Shown: positions 54,368 to 63,635 of the stretch, one piece after another
How positions within the stretch are numbered: the stretch's first letter is position 1
Layout of the letters: each line of letters begins with the position of its first letter
NCBI RefSeq assembly: GCF_000429965.1
Contig: NZ_AUCW01000022.1
Location: 1 to 64,000 of the forward strand
Length of the DNA: 64,000 bases
Source of the DNA: Desulfogranum mediterraneum DSM 13871
Lineage (GTDB): Bacteria; Desulfobacterota; Desulfobulbia; Desulfobulbales; Desulfobulbaceae
Direction of reading: 5' to 3'
The notes under the pieces: generated by a model
The model's input: only the letters and a program-made list of their open reading frames with translations
Databases searched by the model: none
Told to the model about the DNA's origin: nothing
Made by a program: the position numbers and the translations under genes

Positions 54368-54478
54368 GGGCGGAGAAAACTGATTTAAAGAGGAATAAAA
54401 CAGGGCTGCTGATTTTTCCGGGAAGGCCGGAACCGGGCGGCCGGTCATGATCCGAAGCCAAGCCTCCTCCTCCGGCTA

Positions 54479-55789
54479 TCAGGCGGAGCAGAGATAGCGT
54501 TGAATGGACTCGGCAATGGTGTTGAAGATAGCCCTGAACCGCTTTTCATCCTTTTCCAGGAGGGTAATACGGAAGCCATGAAGTTCGGTGGCAAAGGAAG
54601 AGAGCGGCACCACACAGATCCCGGTGGCGGCCAGCAGGTAGTAGACAAAACGCTTGTCCGGCTCCACCTCCGGACCGTCAACCAGCTCCTCGACAATGGC
54701 CCGGACCCGGTCATCTCTTATCTCCAGGGTCTGCCTGTGGTTGAGCAGCCCCTCTTCAAAGGCAGCGCTCATGTAAAAGGCCCCATTGGCACGGTTCACC
54801 AGCATTCCCTTCACATTCTTGAGGGTGTCGTAGGCAATGTTGGAGTAGCGCTCGTAACGCTCCACCCTCTGGCGAAGATACTCGGGGTAGAGCGGATGCT
54901 GCTTGATCCTGGGAAAGACCATCTGCGGCAGGGTGGTGGAACAGACCTCAAGCATCTTGGCATTGACGATGGATTGGACATAGCACTCAAACATGGGATC
55001 CCGATGGCCGTTGTAGACCTCGATCCAGCCGCAGCGGGCGCCGGGCCAGGGCATCTCCTTGGAGATGCCGCGCATGCAGAGGGCAGGCACCTTGTCGCCG
55101 ATAACCGTACACAGGGGGACCGAGGTGGTGCCGTTGTAGGTCATATTCTGGTAGATCTCATCGCAGATCAGAAAGAGGTCATTCTTCTCACAGATATCAA
55201 CGATGGCCCTGAGTACATCGGCGGGATAGACGGCTCCGGTGGGGTTGTCGGGATTGATGACCAGGATCCCGGCCACTGCCGGATTATACTTGATATGGTT
55301 CTCGATATCCTCCAGATCCGGATACCAGAGGTGATTGGGATCCAGAATATAGGTGACCGGCTCGGCCCCGGCATGGGCAGCCTCTGCAGAGGAGTGGGTG
55401 GTATAACTGGGGGTGGGCACCACCACCCGGGCGGTACGCTTCAAAAAGCCAAAGACCTTGGAGATGGCATCACCCAGTCCGTTGAAAAAGATCACATCCT
55501 CGGCATCGATCTGGGCCCCGCCCAGGCGGTTGGTCTCTGCGGCTATATATTCCCGGGTAGCCACCACCCCCTTGGTAGGGCTGTAGGCATAGGCTCCATC
55601 CTCCTGGACCACTTCGGCGACGATATCCTTCATCCATTGCGGTACCTCTTCCCCCTTGGCCACAGGATCACCGATGTTCTCCCAGTTCACCGGAACCCCC
55701 ATCTTCTGGAGGCGTTCACCCACCATGACGATGTTCCTGATTTCATAGTTGAGCTCACCGGCTCCGATATGAAGAATATTGGTACGCAT
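54479..55789 (-). CDS. Class I/II pyridoxal-phosphate aminotransferase
   Basis: A 436-residue PLP-dependent aminotransferase of fold type I. The glycine/aspartate elements are present: ILVINPDNPTGAVYP, FLICDEIYQNMTYNG, and the PLP-binding Lys in GISKEMPWPGARCGW with the following Arg that holds the phosphate. The sequence resembles alanine or aromatic aminotransferase-like proteins of anaerobes; the exact amino donor cannot be set. Length is slightly above the usual 390-400, with an extended N terminus (IGAGELNYEIRNIVMVGERLQ). It is a single-gene unit; a dispersed 135-bp element sits just upstream. Confidence 0.88.
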   Translation of the reverse strand: MRTNILHIGAGELNYEIRNIVMVGERLQKMGVPVNWENIGDPVAKGEEVPQWMKDIVAEVVQEDGAYAYSPTKGVVATREYIAAETNRLGGAQIDAEDVIFFNGLGDAISKVFGFLKRTARVVVPTPSYTTHSSAEAAHAGAEPVTYILDPNHLWYPDLEDIENHIKYNPAVAGILVINPDNPTGAVYPADVLRAIVDICEKNDLFLICDEIYQNMTYNGTTSVPLCTVIGDKVPALCMRGISKEMPWPGARCGWIEVYNGHRDPMFECYVQSIVNAKMLEVCSTTLPQMVFPRIKQHPLYPEYLRQRVERYERYSNIAYDTLKNVKGMLVNRANGAFYMSAAFEEGLLNHRQTLEIRDDRVRAIVEELVDGPEVEPDKRFVYYLLAATGICVVPLSSFATELHGFRITLLEKDEKRFRAIFNTIAESIQRYLCSA

Positions 55790-55826
55790 AACACCTCAAG
55801 ATTTCAGTATTCAAAGAAATTAAGGG

Positions 55827-55961
55827 TACGTTGAAAAATAAGATTTTCCGACCAGGATCAAGGCGTGGGGAAGATTTTACCGCAGGCCTACAACGGATAT
55901 TCCGAGGTTACAATGTTCATCATAACGCGGGGATTGGCAGGAAAAGCAACTTTTCAAGGTA
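55827..55961 (+). repeat. Dispersed 135-bp intergenic element, copy A
   Basis: This is the best reference copy. It has terminal inverted repeats TACGTTGAAAA (55827-55837) and TTTTCAAGGTA (55951-55961), which match at 10 of 11 positions. It aligns full-length with the reverse complement of 32860-32994 and also with 63206-63336 and 63370-63508; shared blocks are ggatcaaggc.tgggga, accgcaggc, gatattcc and gattggcag.aaaagc. There is no coding capacity. Confidence 0.88.
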
Positions 55962-56357
55962 GCCGTAAGCTTTCCCGAGAAGGACCCGAGAAGAGCCGGT
56001 GGGGTGGCGACATGTCAGCAGGGCTCTTACCACAGAGCGCCCAAGCCGTCAATATTTCATGATTAGGATGGGTCGTTCCCCGGCCGGAGAGCTCAGCTTA
56101 AATCCCCCCCTTTGACCCATGGACCGGAGATGCCCGGAGATCGGATCCCTGCCGACTCGCCAGCGGCTGCTCTCCATCGCCCAGGCAAGCCAATCATCCG
56201 GAAATCTGGACCAGCGCTCTTATCCGGGAATTCCGGATTGACCGACACCGCTAAAGCCACTATCCTGTAAGGCGAAAAGAGGAACAGCCCCCTGGCCCTC
56301 AAGGGCCTCCAGGTCCTCTAGGGCCTGCTGACTGCACCCGCTCCTGGCGACAACACC
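55962..56357. other. Spacer before the signalling cluster
   Basis: No gene is supported here. The part around 56190-56245 contains atccggaa and ttccggat, an 8-bp inverted repeat with a spacer of about 25 bp. Near 56290-56325 several ggccct/agggcc units form short hairpins. No promoter could be assigned. Confidence 0.4.
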
Positions 56358-56723
56358 ATGACCAGCCCGATGACCCCACACACCTTAGCCAACTGCACCA
56401 TAGCCAACTGTACCATAGGTGAACACCGACTGGCCTATCTTCGCCAGGGAGCAGGCAGAAGAGGGCTGCTCCACTTTGCTGCAGGGCTGGACAACCGACA
56501 CCTCCTGGAAATCCGGGAAGAGCTGGATCGACTCCAACTCCCTGTCCTGATCATCAGGGGGGAGGCTGCCCCCTACCTGAGCCCTGCCATTTCCCGGCAA
56601 CTGGCAGAGCAGCTCCCCCAGGCCGACCTCATCTCCAGCCGCTCTGCAGGCCACTCTATCCGGGAGGATGAGCCGGAACTGCTCGCCTCGGCCATGCTTG
56701 ACTTTTTTCAGACCAGATCATGA
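56358..56723 (+). pseudogene. Alpha/beta-hydrolase remnant with internal deletion
   Basis: The 121-codon frame encodes GEHRLAYLRQGAG, resembling the first strands of an alpha/beta hydrolase, then jumps directly to the C-terminal part: LPVLIIRGEAAPYLSPAISRQLAEQLPQADLI and SAGHSIREDEPELLASAMLDFF, which includes the His of the catalytic triad. The nucleophile elbow (GxSxG) and the lid are missing, so the product cannot be an active hydrolase. The N terminus has a short repeat, ANCTIANCTI. Its stop overlaps the start of the hybrid kinase by four bases, so it may survive as a translated leader. It is called a pseudogene by inference; a shortened functional protein cannot be excluded. Confidence 0.6.
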
Positions 56724-58897
56724 GCACCCCCACCAGGCCAGACATTGAGCTGCTCCAGCAAAAACTCCGCCTCCTTGAAGCGGAGAACGCCATGCTGACG
56801 GAGCGAGCCGAAGAGACGCTCCTCCTCGGCCAGATCTCCAAGATCACCCAGGGAAACGACCAGGTCACGGAACTCCTGGAAAAGGTCCTTGAGCGGATCT
56901 CCATCCTCAAGTCCATCCCTGCGCTCTGCTGCGGCCAGCTGAGCGGCAACCGGCTGGAGCCCCTCTGCAGCTATGCCCGTTTTTCCGAGCAAAGCCTTCC
57001 CGGCAGCCCCATCACCATCAAAGCAGAGCTCCTCAGGGAGCTGAAACAGGGGCCAGTGCTTACCCGGATCCAGGACAGGATCAGCTGCAGCTTTCCCCCG
57101 GAGCTCTTTGTCCCCTCCAGGGCCGCGCTGCTCCCGTTTACGACCCAGAGCCAGCCAAAAGGCATCTTTCTCCTCTTTGCAGACGCACCGGCGGTCGACC
57201 GGCTCTGCTCCAGCCTGATGGTGGTAGAGCAGGTCGTGGAGATGGTTGCAGCCAAAATGGACAACCTCTACCTGCTCAAGGCCCTGACCCGGGCCAACAA
57301 AAACCTGGAACTGCGGGTTGCCCGCAGGACTGGCAAGCTGAGCCGGGCCAACACCACCCTGGCCCATGAGATAGCCGTGCGCAGACATTCCGAACAGGCC
57401 CTCCATGAGTCCCACCAGACCCTGGTGACGGTGCTCAACAGCATAGACGCCACCATCTACGTGGCAGACCTTAAGACCCATCGCATCCTTTTTATGAACA
57501 AGGCCATGCTCGATGCCTTTGGCCAGGACCTTACCGGCAAGACCTGCTACAGACACTTCCGCGGCAAATCATCGCCCTGCAGGCGATGTACCGGCCTGGA
57601 GAGCTGCAGCGACGGCCAAGCCCCTGGCGAGGTCCGGGTCTGGCAGGAGAAGAACCCCCTCACCGGCAGGTGGTATATCAATCAGGATCGGGCCATCAGC
57701 TGGACCGACGGCCGCCTGGTGCGTCTCCACATTGCCACCGACATCACCAAGGTCAAGGAGATCGAACACCAACTGCTCCAGTTCCAGAAACTGGAGGCCG
57801 TGGGTACCCTGGCAGGGGGCGTTGCCCATGACTTCAACAACCTGCTGATGGTGATCCAGGGCAGGATCTCGCTCATGGCCTGCGACCAGCCCCCGGACCA
57901 CCCCCATGGCGAGCATCTTGCGGCGATTGAAGACCACATTCGCAGTGCCACCGCCCTCACCAACCAGTTGCTCGGCTTTGCCAAGGGCGGCCAGTATGAG
58001 CCGAGCCCCCTGGCCATCAACGAGCTCGTTGCCAGCAGCGCCACCCTGTTCGGCAGGACCAAAAAACAGATCCGCCTCTCCGCCAAACTGACCCCGAATC
58101 GGGCTGTCGTTATCGCAGACAAGCGACAACTGGAACAGGTCCTCCTGAACCTCTATATCAACGCCTGGCAGGCCATGCCTGACGGAGGGGAGTTGCAGCT
58201 GACAACGGAACGGGTCTCCCTGGACCAGACCTTTTGTCGGCCGCATCAGGTCGCCCCGGGGGAGTATGTTCGCATCTCGGTACGAGACACAGGCACAGGG
58301 ATGAAGGAGGAGGTCCGGCAGCGAATCTTTGACCCCTTTTTCACCACCAAGGAGAAGGGCCACGGCACTGGCCTGGGCCTGGCCTCCACCTACGGCATCA
58401 TCAAGAACCATGAAGGCATCATCACCGTCTCCTCCGAGCTCGGCCGGGGAAGCACCTTCACCATCTACCTGCCGACAGCTTCCCGGGAACCGGCAGCAGC
58501 CAACCCGCTGCCACCCAGGCCACGTCCCGGCTCCGGGACCGTGCTGGTGGTGGATGACGAGCCGCTCATTGCCGCCATGGGCAAGACGCTCCTGGAAAAA
58601 CTCGGCTACACCGGCCTGGTTGCCCACAGCGGTGAACAGGCCCTGGAACTCCTCAAGGAGGAAAACAGCAGGGTAAAGCTGATCATCCTGGACCTGATCA
58701 TGCCCGGGATGGACGGCACCGCCACCTTTGACCGCATCAGGACCATTCAGGCGGATCTGCCGGTGATCCTTGCCAGCGGTTACGCCGCCAACGACCAGGT
58801 CCGTGAGATCCTGGGCCTAGGCTGCACGGCTTTTCTCCAGAAGCCCTTTACCCTGAGCGCGCTCTCGGCCAAACTCCGGGAGGTACTGGCCCCGTAA
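56720..58897 (+). CDS. Hybrid sensor histidine kinase (GAF-PAS-HisKA-HATPase-REC)
   Basis: A 725-residue soluble sensor kinase. After an N-terminal coiled coil come a GAF-like domain (about 40-185), a second coiled coil, a PAS domain (about 235-350) containing a Cys cluster ([21 protein letters not shown]), the phospho-acceptor box [15 protein letters not shown] with His near residue 373, an ATPase domain ([43 protein letters not shown]) and a C-terminal receiver domain with phospho-acceptor Asp in [13 protein letters not shown]. No membrane segment is present, so it senses a cytoplasmic signal. The Cys-rich PAS could bind a metal or respond to redox. A diguanylate cyclase and an NtrC-type regulator lie downstream on the other strand. 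Confidence 0.93.
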   Translation: MSTPTRPDIELLQQKLRLLEAENAMLTERAEETLLLGQISKITQGNDQVTELLEKVLERISILKSIPALCCGQLSGNRLEPLCSYARFSEQSLPGSPITIKAELLRELKQGPVLTRIQDRISCSFPPELFVPSRAALLPFTTQSQPKGIFLLFADAPAVDRLCSSLMVVEQVVEMVAAKMDNLYLLKALTRANKNLELRVARRTGKLSRANTTLAHEIAVRRHSEQALHESHQTLVTVLNSIDATIYVADLKTHRILFMNKAMLDAFGQDLTGKTCYRHFRGKSSPCRRCTGLESCSDGQAPGEVRVWQEKNPLTGRWYINQDRAISWTDGRLVRLHIATDITKVKEIEHQLLQFQKLEAVGTLAGGVAHDFNNLLMVIQGRISLMACDQPPDHPHGEHLAAIEDHIRSATALTNQLLGFAKGGQYEPSPLAINELVASSATLFGRTKKQIRLSAKLTPNRAVVIADKRQLEQVLLNLYINAWQAMPDGGELQLTTERVSLDQTFCRPHQVAPGEYVRISVRDTGTGMKEEVRQRIFDPFFTTKEKGHGTGLGLASTYGIIKNHEGIITVSSELGRGSTFTIYLPTASREPAAANPLPPRPRPGSGTVLVVDDEPLIAAMGKTLLEKLGYTGLVAHSGEQALELLKEENSRVKLIILDLIMPGMDGTATFDRIRTIQADLPVILASGYAANDQVREILGLGCTAFLQKPFTLSALSAKLREVLAP

Positions 58898-58909
58898 GCG
58901 CCGCCTCCT

Positions 58910-61621
58910 TCAGCTGCCCTTTGCCGACCCGACCCCATAGCCATCCTGGCTGGCCAGCAACTCGAGCACACCGGCCCGATCCCGGGGCGGTGCAAGCAGA
59001 TCACCCATGACCTGATCACAACCATGTTGGCGGAGAAAATCCAACTGGCTGCCCTGCTCTACCCCCTGCCCCACCAGTTCCAGCCTGAGTTGCCGGCCCA
59101 GGCCCACCAGCAGGTCGATCAGGCAGGAGCCATCACCCCCCTTTCTCCCCTGGTCCGGCAGGCCGCGCTCCAGGATCAATCGCTGCAGAGGCAGCCCCTG
59201 CAGCCGGGCCAGGGAGAGGGCCTCTCCCCCCAGGTCGGCAACGGCAAACCTGAGCCCCAGGGGTTCGAGAAAGGCGAGATGCTGCTCAGCACGGCGATCC
59301 TCGCCCGCCAGGATGGCTGGAGGCAGGACAAGCTCGATCCGGTTCCCGGGCAGGTTCCGCCGCTGTAACTCCGCAGCCACACCCTGGACAAACTCCTGGC
59401 TGCGCAGCTGTTCTTCCCCTACCCGGAGGAGTACGGGAAGATGCCAGGCTCCACGGCTCTGCCAGAACTCAAGGTCGGCACAGACCTCCCCCAGGACCCG
59501 GAGGCCTATCTCGACCGAATTGTCCTCCCCCTGTTCACCCTGGTACCGCTGCAGGACAGCCACCTCTCCCTGGCTCGGATGCTGCCAGGAGACCCTGGCG
59601 TCCAGGCCGGCCAGGCTGTCATCCTCCAGCTTGTAGATCGCTTGATAGCGCACCGCCAGGCGGTCGAGCTGAAGGCCCAGCTCCGAGTCCACTGCCTGCA
59701 GATAACGCCTTTGGCCAAGGGGCGCTGTCTGGCGATTATAAAAACGGTAACAGTTCCTGCCCAGTTCCTTGGCCTCATACAGGGCCATATCCGCACACTT
59801 CACCACCCCCTCAACATCCGCCGAATCATCGGGGTAGAGGGCAATGCCGACACTGGTGGAGATCATGATCTGATGCCCCTGCACCACCACGGGCTGCTCC
59901 ATGGAGGCTATGATCTTGTGCGCCACCATGGCCACGTCCTCTTTAGAGGCAATCTCATCCAGGATAAAGACAAACTCATCACCTCCCAGGCGGCCCACCG
60001 TATCCGACTGCCGACACTGCTGTTGCAGTCGCGTGGCCACCTCCACCAGCAGGGCATCCCCCACGTCGTGGCCCAGGGTATCATTCACCTGCTTGAAGCG
60101 GTCAAGATCCAGATACATGATCGCCACACTCTTCTTGATCCGATCCCCCTTGATGATCGCCTGGTTGAGCCGGTCCTTGACCAGCAACCGGTTGGGCAAA
60201 CCGGTCAGGGTATCATGGTGGGCCAGACGATAGAGCTTGGACTGACTGTCACGCAACTCCTTTTCTATCCGCAAACGGTCGGTGATATCGCGGCCGATCT
60301 CGATGATTCCGTAGAGCCGGCCATCACCATCGTAGAGGGGAGAGACATCGATCTCAAAGGTATTGTTGATCCTGTTGCCGTGATAGGGATTATGGATCAA
60401 CTGTTGCTGCTGGGACTCGCGCTGCACCTCCCTGACCGGACAGGGATAACGGCCGTCGTTACAGGGCTGGGTCTCCTTACAGAAGAGCTGATAGCACTTC
60501 TTCTCCTGAATCAGCCCCGCCGAATGATCCCCCTCGATCAAGCCGGCTGCAGTCCGGTTGATCAGGAGGATGGTATAGTTCAGGTCAATGACCATCACCG
60601 GATCGCCGGCGCTGTCAATCACGGTCTGGAGGAAGTTACGCTCATGGTCCACCGCTTGGTGGAGCTGCTGCTGGATGGCTGCCAGGGTCTGTTCCCGCTG
60701 CTTCTGGAGGGAGATATTCTGATGGGTACCGGTCATCCGTACGGGCATGCCGTTTTGATCCCGCTCCACCACCTTACCCCGGTCCAGGTACCACACCCAC
60801 TGGTCATGTTCCCCCTTGACCCGGTATTCGATCTGGTATTCCTGATTTTTACCGGCAAGGTGATCGTTGAGTACCGCCAGCACCCGCTCCTTATCATCGG
60901 GGTGAATGAAGCGCTGGATCGCACCGGGGCTGCTATCGCCCTTACGGTAATCCAGATACTCTTTCTGATTGGGGCTGGTATACATGGTGCCGGTCTGGAT
61001 GTTCCAGTCCCAGAGACCGGCCTGGGAGGCAAACAGGGCCAACTCGTAGCGCTCTTCAACCAGACAGAGCTCCTCTTCACGGCGCTGGGCCTCTTCAAGG
61101 GCAGAGAGACGGCCCAGGGCCAGGGAAATCGCGCTGCCGATCTCCGTAAACAACTGCAGCACTGCGGGGCCAGGCTTCCCCCCCTGACAGCCCTCCTGGC
61201 CTGAAACCACCAGAAAACCGGACAGACTCGGCACACAGCTGATGGCGGTGCACAGCCCTGCGCAGATCTTTTGGGAATCCGCCTCGCCGGCCAACATACT
61301 GCAGCCGCCGCAGAGCTCCGGATCACAGGGCATGACCGGGGGCCTTTCGAGCTCCAGGATCTCCTGGCCGCAGCGGGGCAACACTCCGGCTCGCAGCTCG
61401 GCCATGACCTGAGGCAGCCGATCCGCCAGGCCGGTCTCAGCGGTAATCATCCCACCCATGGCCTGATCCTGGAGCACGATCAGTGCCGAGCGAAAGAGCT
61501 GTTCCCCTACCAGGCGATCACAGATCCCCTGGAGCATGTTGGCCAGGTCCCGCTCACTGAGGAGAAATCGATACAGCTGATTGACAGCCTTGAGCAGGTC
61601 CTCTGTTATATCATCCGCCAT
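58910..61621 (-). CDS. Diguanylate cyclase with PAS domains and degenerate EAL domain
   Basis: A 903-residue cytosolic signalling protein. Residues about 1-185 are a GAF-like sensor with a Cys cluster (CDPELCGGCSMLAG). Two PAS domains follow (about 200-330 and 340-475); the second has CYQLFCKETQPCNDGRYPCPVREVQ. The GGDEF domain (about 490-655) has an intact GRLGGDEF active site and an RQSD inhibitory site five residues before it, so it should make cyclic di-GMP under feedback control. The C-terminal EAL domain (about 665-890) is degenerate: EAL is replaced by LDA, the DDFG loop by ADLG, and other metal ligands are lost, so phosphodiesterase activity is unlikely. The start at 61621 is preferred to 61636, with GAGG six bases away. 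Confidence 0.92.
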   Translation of the reverse strand: MADDITEDLLKAVNQLYRFLLSERDLANMLQGICDRLVGEQLFRSALIVLQDQAMGGMITAETGLADRLPQVMAELRAGVLPRCGQEILELERPPVMPCDPELCGGCSMLAGEADSQKICAGLCTAISCVPSLSGFLVVSGQEGCQGGKPGPAVLQLFTEIGSAISLALGRLSALEEAQRREEELCLVEERYELALFASQAGLWDWNIQTGTMYTSPNQKEYLDYRKGDSSPGAIQRFIHPDDKERVLAVLNDHLAGKNQEYQIEYRVKGEHDQWVWYLDRGKVVERDQNGMPVRMTGTHQNISLQKQREQTLAAIQQQLHQAVDHERNFLQTVIDSAGDPVMVIDLNYTILLINRTAAGLIEGDHSAGLIQEKKCYQLFCKETQPCNDGRYPCPVREVQRESQQQQLIHNPYHGNRINNTFEIDVSPLYDGDGRLYGIIEIGRDITDRLRIEKELRDSQSKLYRLAHHDTLTGLPNRLLVKDRLNQAIIKGDRIKKSVAIMYLDLDRFKQVNDTLGHDVGDALLVEVATRLQQQCRQSDTVGRLGGDEFVFILDEIASKEDVAMVAHKIIASMEQPVVVQGHQIMISTSVGIALYPDDSADVEGVVKCADMALYEAKELGRNCYRFYNRQTAPLGQRRYLQAVDSELGLQLDRLAVRYQAIYKLEDDSLAGLDARVSWQHPSQGEVAVLQRYQGEQGEDNSVEIGLRVLGEVCADLEFWQSRGAWHLPVLLRVGEEQLRSQEFVQGVAAELQRRNLPGNRIELVLPPAILAGEDRRAEQHLAFLEPLGLRFAVADLGGEALSLARLQGLPLQRLILERGLPDQGRKGGDGSCLIDLLVGLGRQLRLELVGQGVEQGSQLDFLRQHGCDQVMGDLLAPPRDRAGVLELLASQDGYGVGSAKGS

Positions 61622-61832
61622 CCTTGGCCTCACCATGCCGTCTAGCGGCAGATTCTGCTGTAATTATCGCTCACCTGCTCTATATCCCCTGTCCACCCTT
61701 GACTGCAGGCCACCCCTCTGGACAGCACACTCCCCGGAACCGGGGCCGGAAGCAGATAAGCTGCCAACGAGCGGGATCTCTTGCCCAGCCCCTGTCAGCA
61801 CGAGACACTCTCCTTGAAAAGGCCAGATCGTA

Positions 61833-63191
61833 TCACTGTATATTATAACTCTTCAGCTTATTCAAGAGGGTCTTGCGGGTAATCTGCAAGCGCCGGGCCG
61901 CCTCACTGCGGTTACCGCCGGTCTCCTCCAGGGTCTGGAGGATGAGCGCCTTTTCAGCCTCCTTAAGGGTGGCGGGCCGTGGTGCCTCCTTGAAGGGGTG
62001 CCGGCCGGCCCACTGCTGGATGGTCAGGGGCAGGCCGCTGAGCTCCAGGTATTCACCGCGCATCAGGATGATCCCCCGTTCAATGGAATTTTCCAGTTCC
62101 CGGACATTGCCTCGCCAGGGATAACGCACCAGCACATCCATGCACTCCGGAGTAACCCCTCTGACCTGGCGATCATTTTTTTCGGCAAAACGGTGGATAA
62201 AAAACTCGGTCAGCAGGGGGATATCACCGTCACGTTCCCGCAGGGGCGGCACCTCGAGGACCACCACGTTGAGGCGGTAGTAGAGATCTTCCCGAAAGCG
62301 CCCTGCAGCCACCTCAGCCTCCAGGTTGCGATTGGTGGCAGCGATGATCCGGGCATCCACCTGGATCGTCTCCTGCCCCCCGACCCGCTCCAACTCGTGC
62401 TCCTGGAGCACCCGGAGCAGTTTGACCTGCATGGCAGGGGTGGTTTCACCGATCTCATCCAGGAAGAGGGTGCCGCCCTGGGCCTGGACAAAGCGCCCCT
62501 CCCTCCTTCGATCGGCACCGGTGAAGGCGCCGCGTTCATGGCCGAAGAGCTCCGACTCCAGCAGACTCTCTGCCAGGGCTGCGCAGTTGACCTTGACAAA
62601 GGGACCTTCTCTGCGCCTGCTGTTGTGATGGAGGGCCGAGGCCACCAACTCCTTGCCCGTGCCGGACTCCCCGGCAATCAGCACCGTGGCCTCGGTGGGC
62701 GCCACCTGGACAATCAGATTCCAGAGGTCCTCCATGGCCTTGGAGCTGCCGATAATGCGTTCGTTATCGCCAAAGGGGAGGCCATGGTCCATCACCCCCT
62801 CTTCCCCCTGGCGGTGGCCCATGGCCAACTCCAGGGTCTGGCGAAGTTTATCAAAATCCAAGGGTTTGGTCAGGTAATCGTGAGCCCCCTCTTTGATGGC
62901 GGCCACGGCAGAGTCCACCGAAGAGAAGGCGGTCATGATAATCACCGGGATAGCCGGATTGATGGTGTGAATCCGCTGCAGGGCCTCCATCCCGTCCATG
63001 GTGGTCATCCGCACATCCATCAGGATGGCATCAAATGGCCCCTGTTTCACCGCCCGGACCGCGGTGGTACCGTCATCGGCCTCTTCGCTGTCCCAACCCC
63101 ATTCGCTCATCAGGGAGCGCAGCATGAAACGATGCACCTGATCATCATCAACGATGAGGAGCGTATACGGGCTTGCCTGCTTTGCTATCAT
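61833..63191 (-). CDS. Sigma-54-dependent response regulator (NtrC/AtoC family)
   Basis: A 452-residue transcription activator. The receiver domain (1-120) has the acidic pocket VDDD, phospho-acceptor Asp in ILMDVRMTTMDG, and conserved Thr and Lys (MTAF, TKPLDF). The central AAA+ domain has GESGTGKE (Walker A), GAFTGA (sigma-54 contact) and GGTLFLDEIGE (Walker B). The C-terminal Fis-type helix-turn-helix is GNRSEAARRLQITRKTLLNKL. All parts are intact, so it should activate sigma-54 promoters when phosphorylated. The likely partner is the hybrid kinase at 56720, though that kinase has its own receiver. It precedes the GGDEF gene in the same direction by about 210 bp. Confidence 0.95.
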   Translation of the reverse strand: MIAKQASPYTLLIVDDDQVHRFMLRSLMSEWGWDSEEADDGTTAVRAVKQGPFDAILMDVRMTTMDGMEALQRIHTINPAIPVIIMTAFSSVDSAVAAIKEGAHDYLTKPLDFDKLRQTLELAMGHRQGEEGVMDHGLPFGDNERIIGSSKAMEDLWNLIVQVAPTEATVLIAGESGTGKELVASALHHNSRRREGPFVKVNCAALAESLLESELFGHERGAFTGADRRREGRFVQAQGGTLFLDEIGETTPAMQVKLLRVLQEHELERVGGQETIQVDARIIAATNRNLEAEVAAGRFREDLYYRLNVVVLEVPPLRERDGDIPLLTEFFIHRFAEKNDRQVRGVTPECMDVLVRYPWRGNVRELENSIERGIILMRGEYLELSGLPLTIQQWAGRHPFKEAPRPATLKEAEKALILQTLEETGGNRSEAARRLQITRKTLLNKLKSYNIQ

Positions 63192-63205
63192 AGTTATCTG
63201 TCGGC

Positions 63206-63336
63206 TACTTAAAACGGTTCAACTTTTCAATCTGGATCAAGGCATGGGGAAATGTGCACCACGGACATTCACCTTATTTTATAAGGATATTTTTTGTACA
63301 AGGTAGAGATTGGCAGAAAAAGCGACTCGTCAAGAT
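63206..63336 (+). repeat. Dispersed 135-bp intergenic element, copy B
   Basis: This copy is more diverged. It shares ctggatcaaggcatgggga, ggatat and agattggcagaaaaagcgact.gtcaagatagcc with copy A. It lies directly upstream of the response-regulator gene and 33 bp before copy C. Confidence 0.75.
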
Positions 63337-63369
63337 AGCCTGTTGTTGTTTTTCACCAACTCGGTAGGG

Positions 63370-63508
63370 TATGCTCCAAGGGGCCTGCGAGTGCCCTCTC
63401 ACGATCACGGCCTGGGAAAAAAATTACCACAGGCACGCAACTGATATTCCAGGGATACTTTTTTCCATCAGAACGCAGAGATTGGCAAAAAAACAATTTT
63501 CAAGCTCA
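63370..63508 (+). repeat. Dispersed 135-bp intergenic element, copy C
   Basis: It shares gggtat at its left end, gatca.ggc.tggg, attaccacaggca, tgatattccaggg, atca.aacgcagagattggcaaaaaa and ttttcaag with the other copies. Copies B and C stand in tandem in the same orientation in an otherwise empty spacer. Confidence 0.78.
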
Positions 63509-63635
63509 GCCGTCACCTATCAGCTGTCATCTATCACCTAAAAGCAACTAAAAGCAACTAAAGTACCTTGTCAGCAGAGGCTGGAGCCTCTGCCTTCAGC
63601 CTGGCTATGGTAGCACCAAACCCTGTGAGGACGCA

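Noticed and set aside
54247-54478. CIRCE operator or sigma-32 promoter for grpE-dnaK
   Set aside because: No TTAGCACTC-N9-GAGTGCTAA pattern and no CCCCAT-type -10; a sigma-70-like pair fits better.
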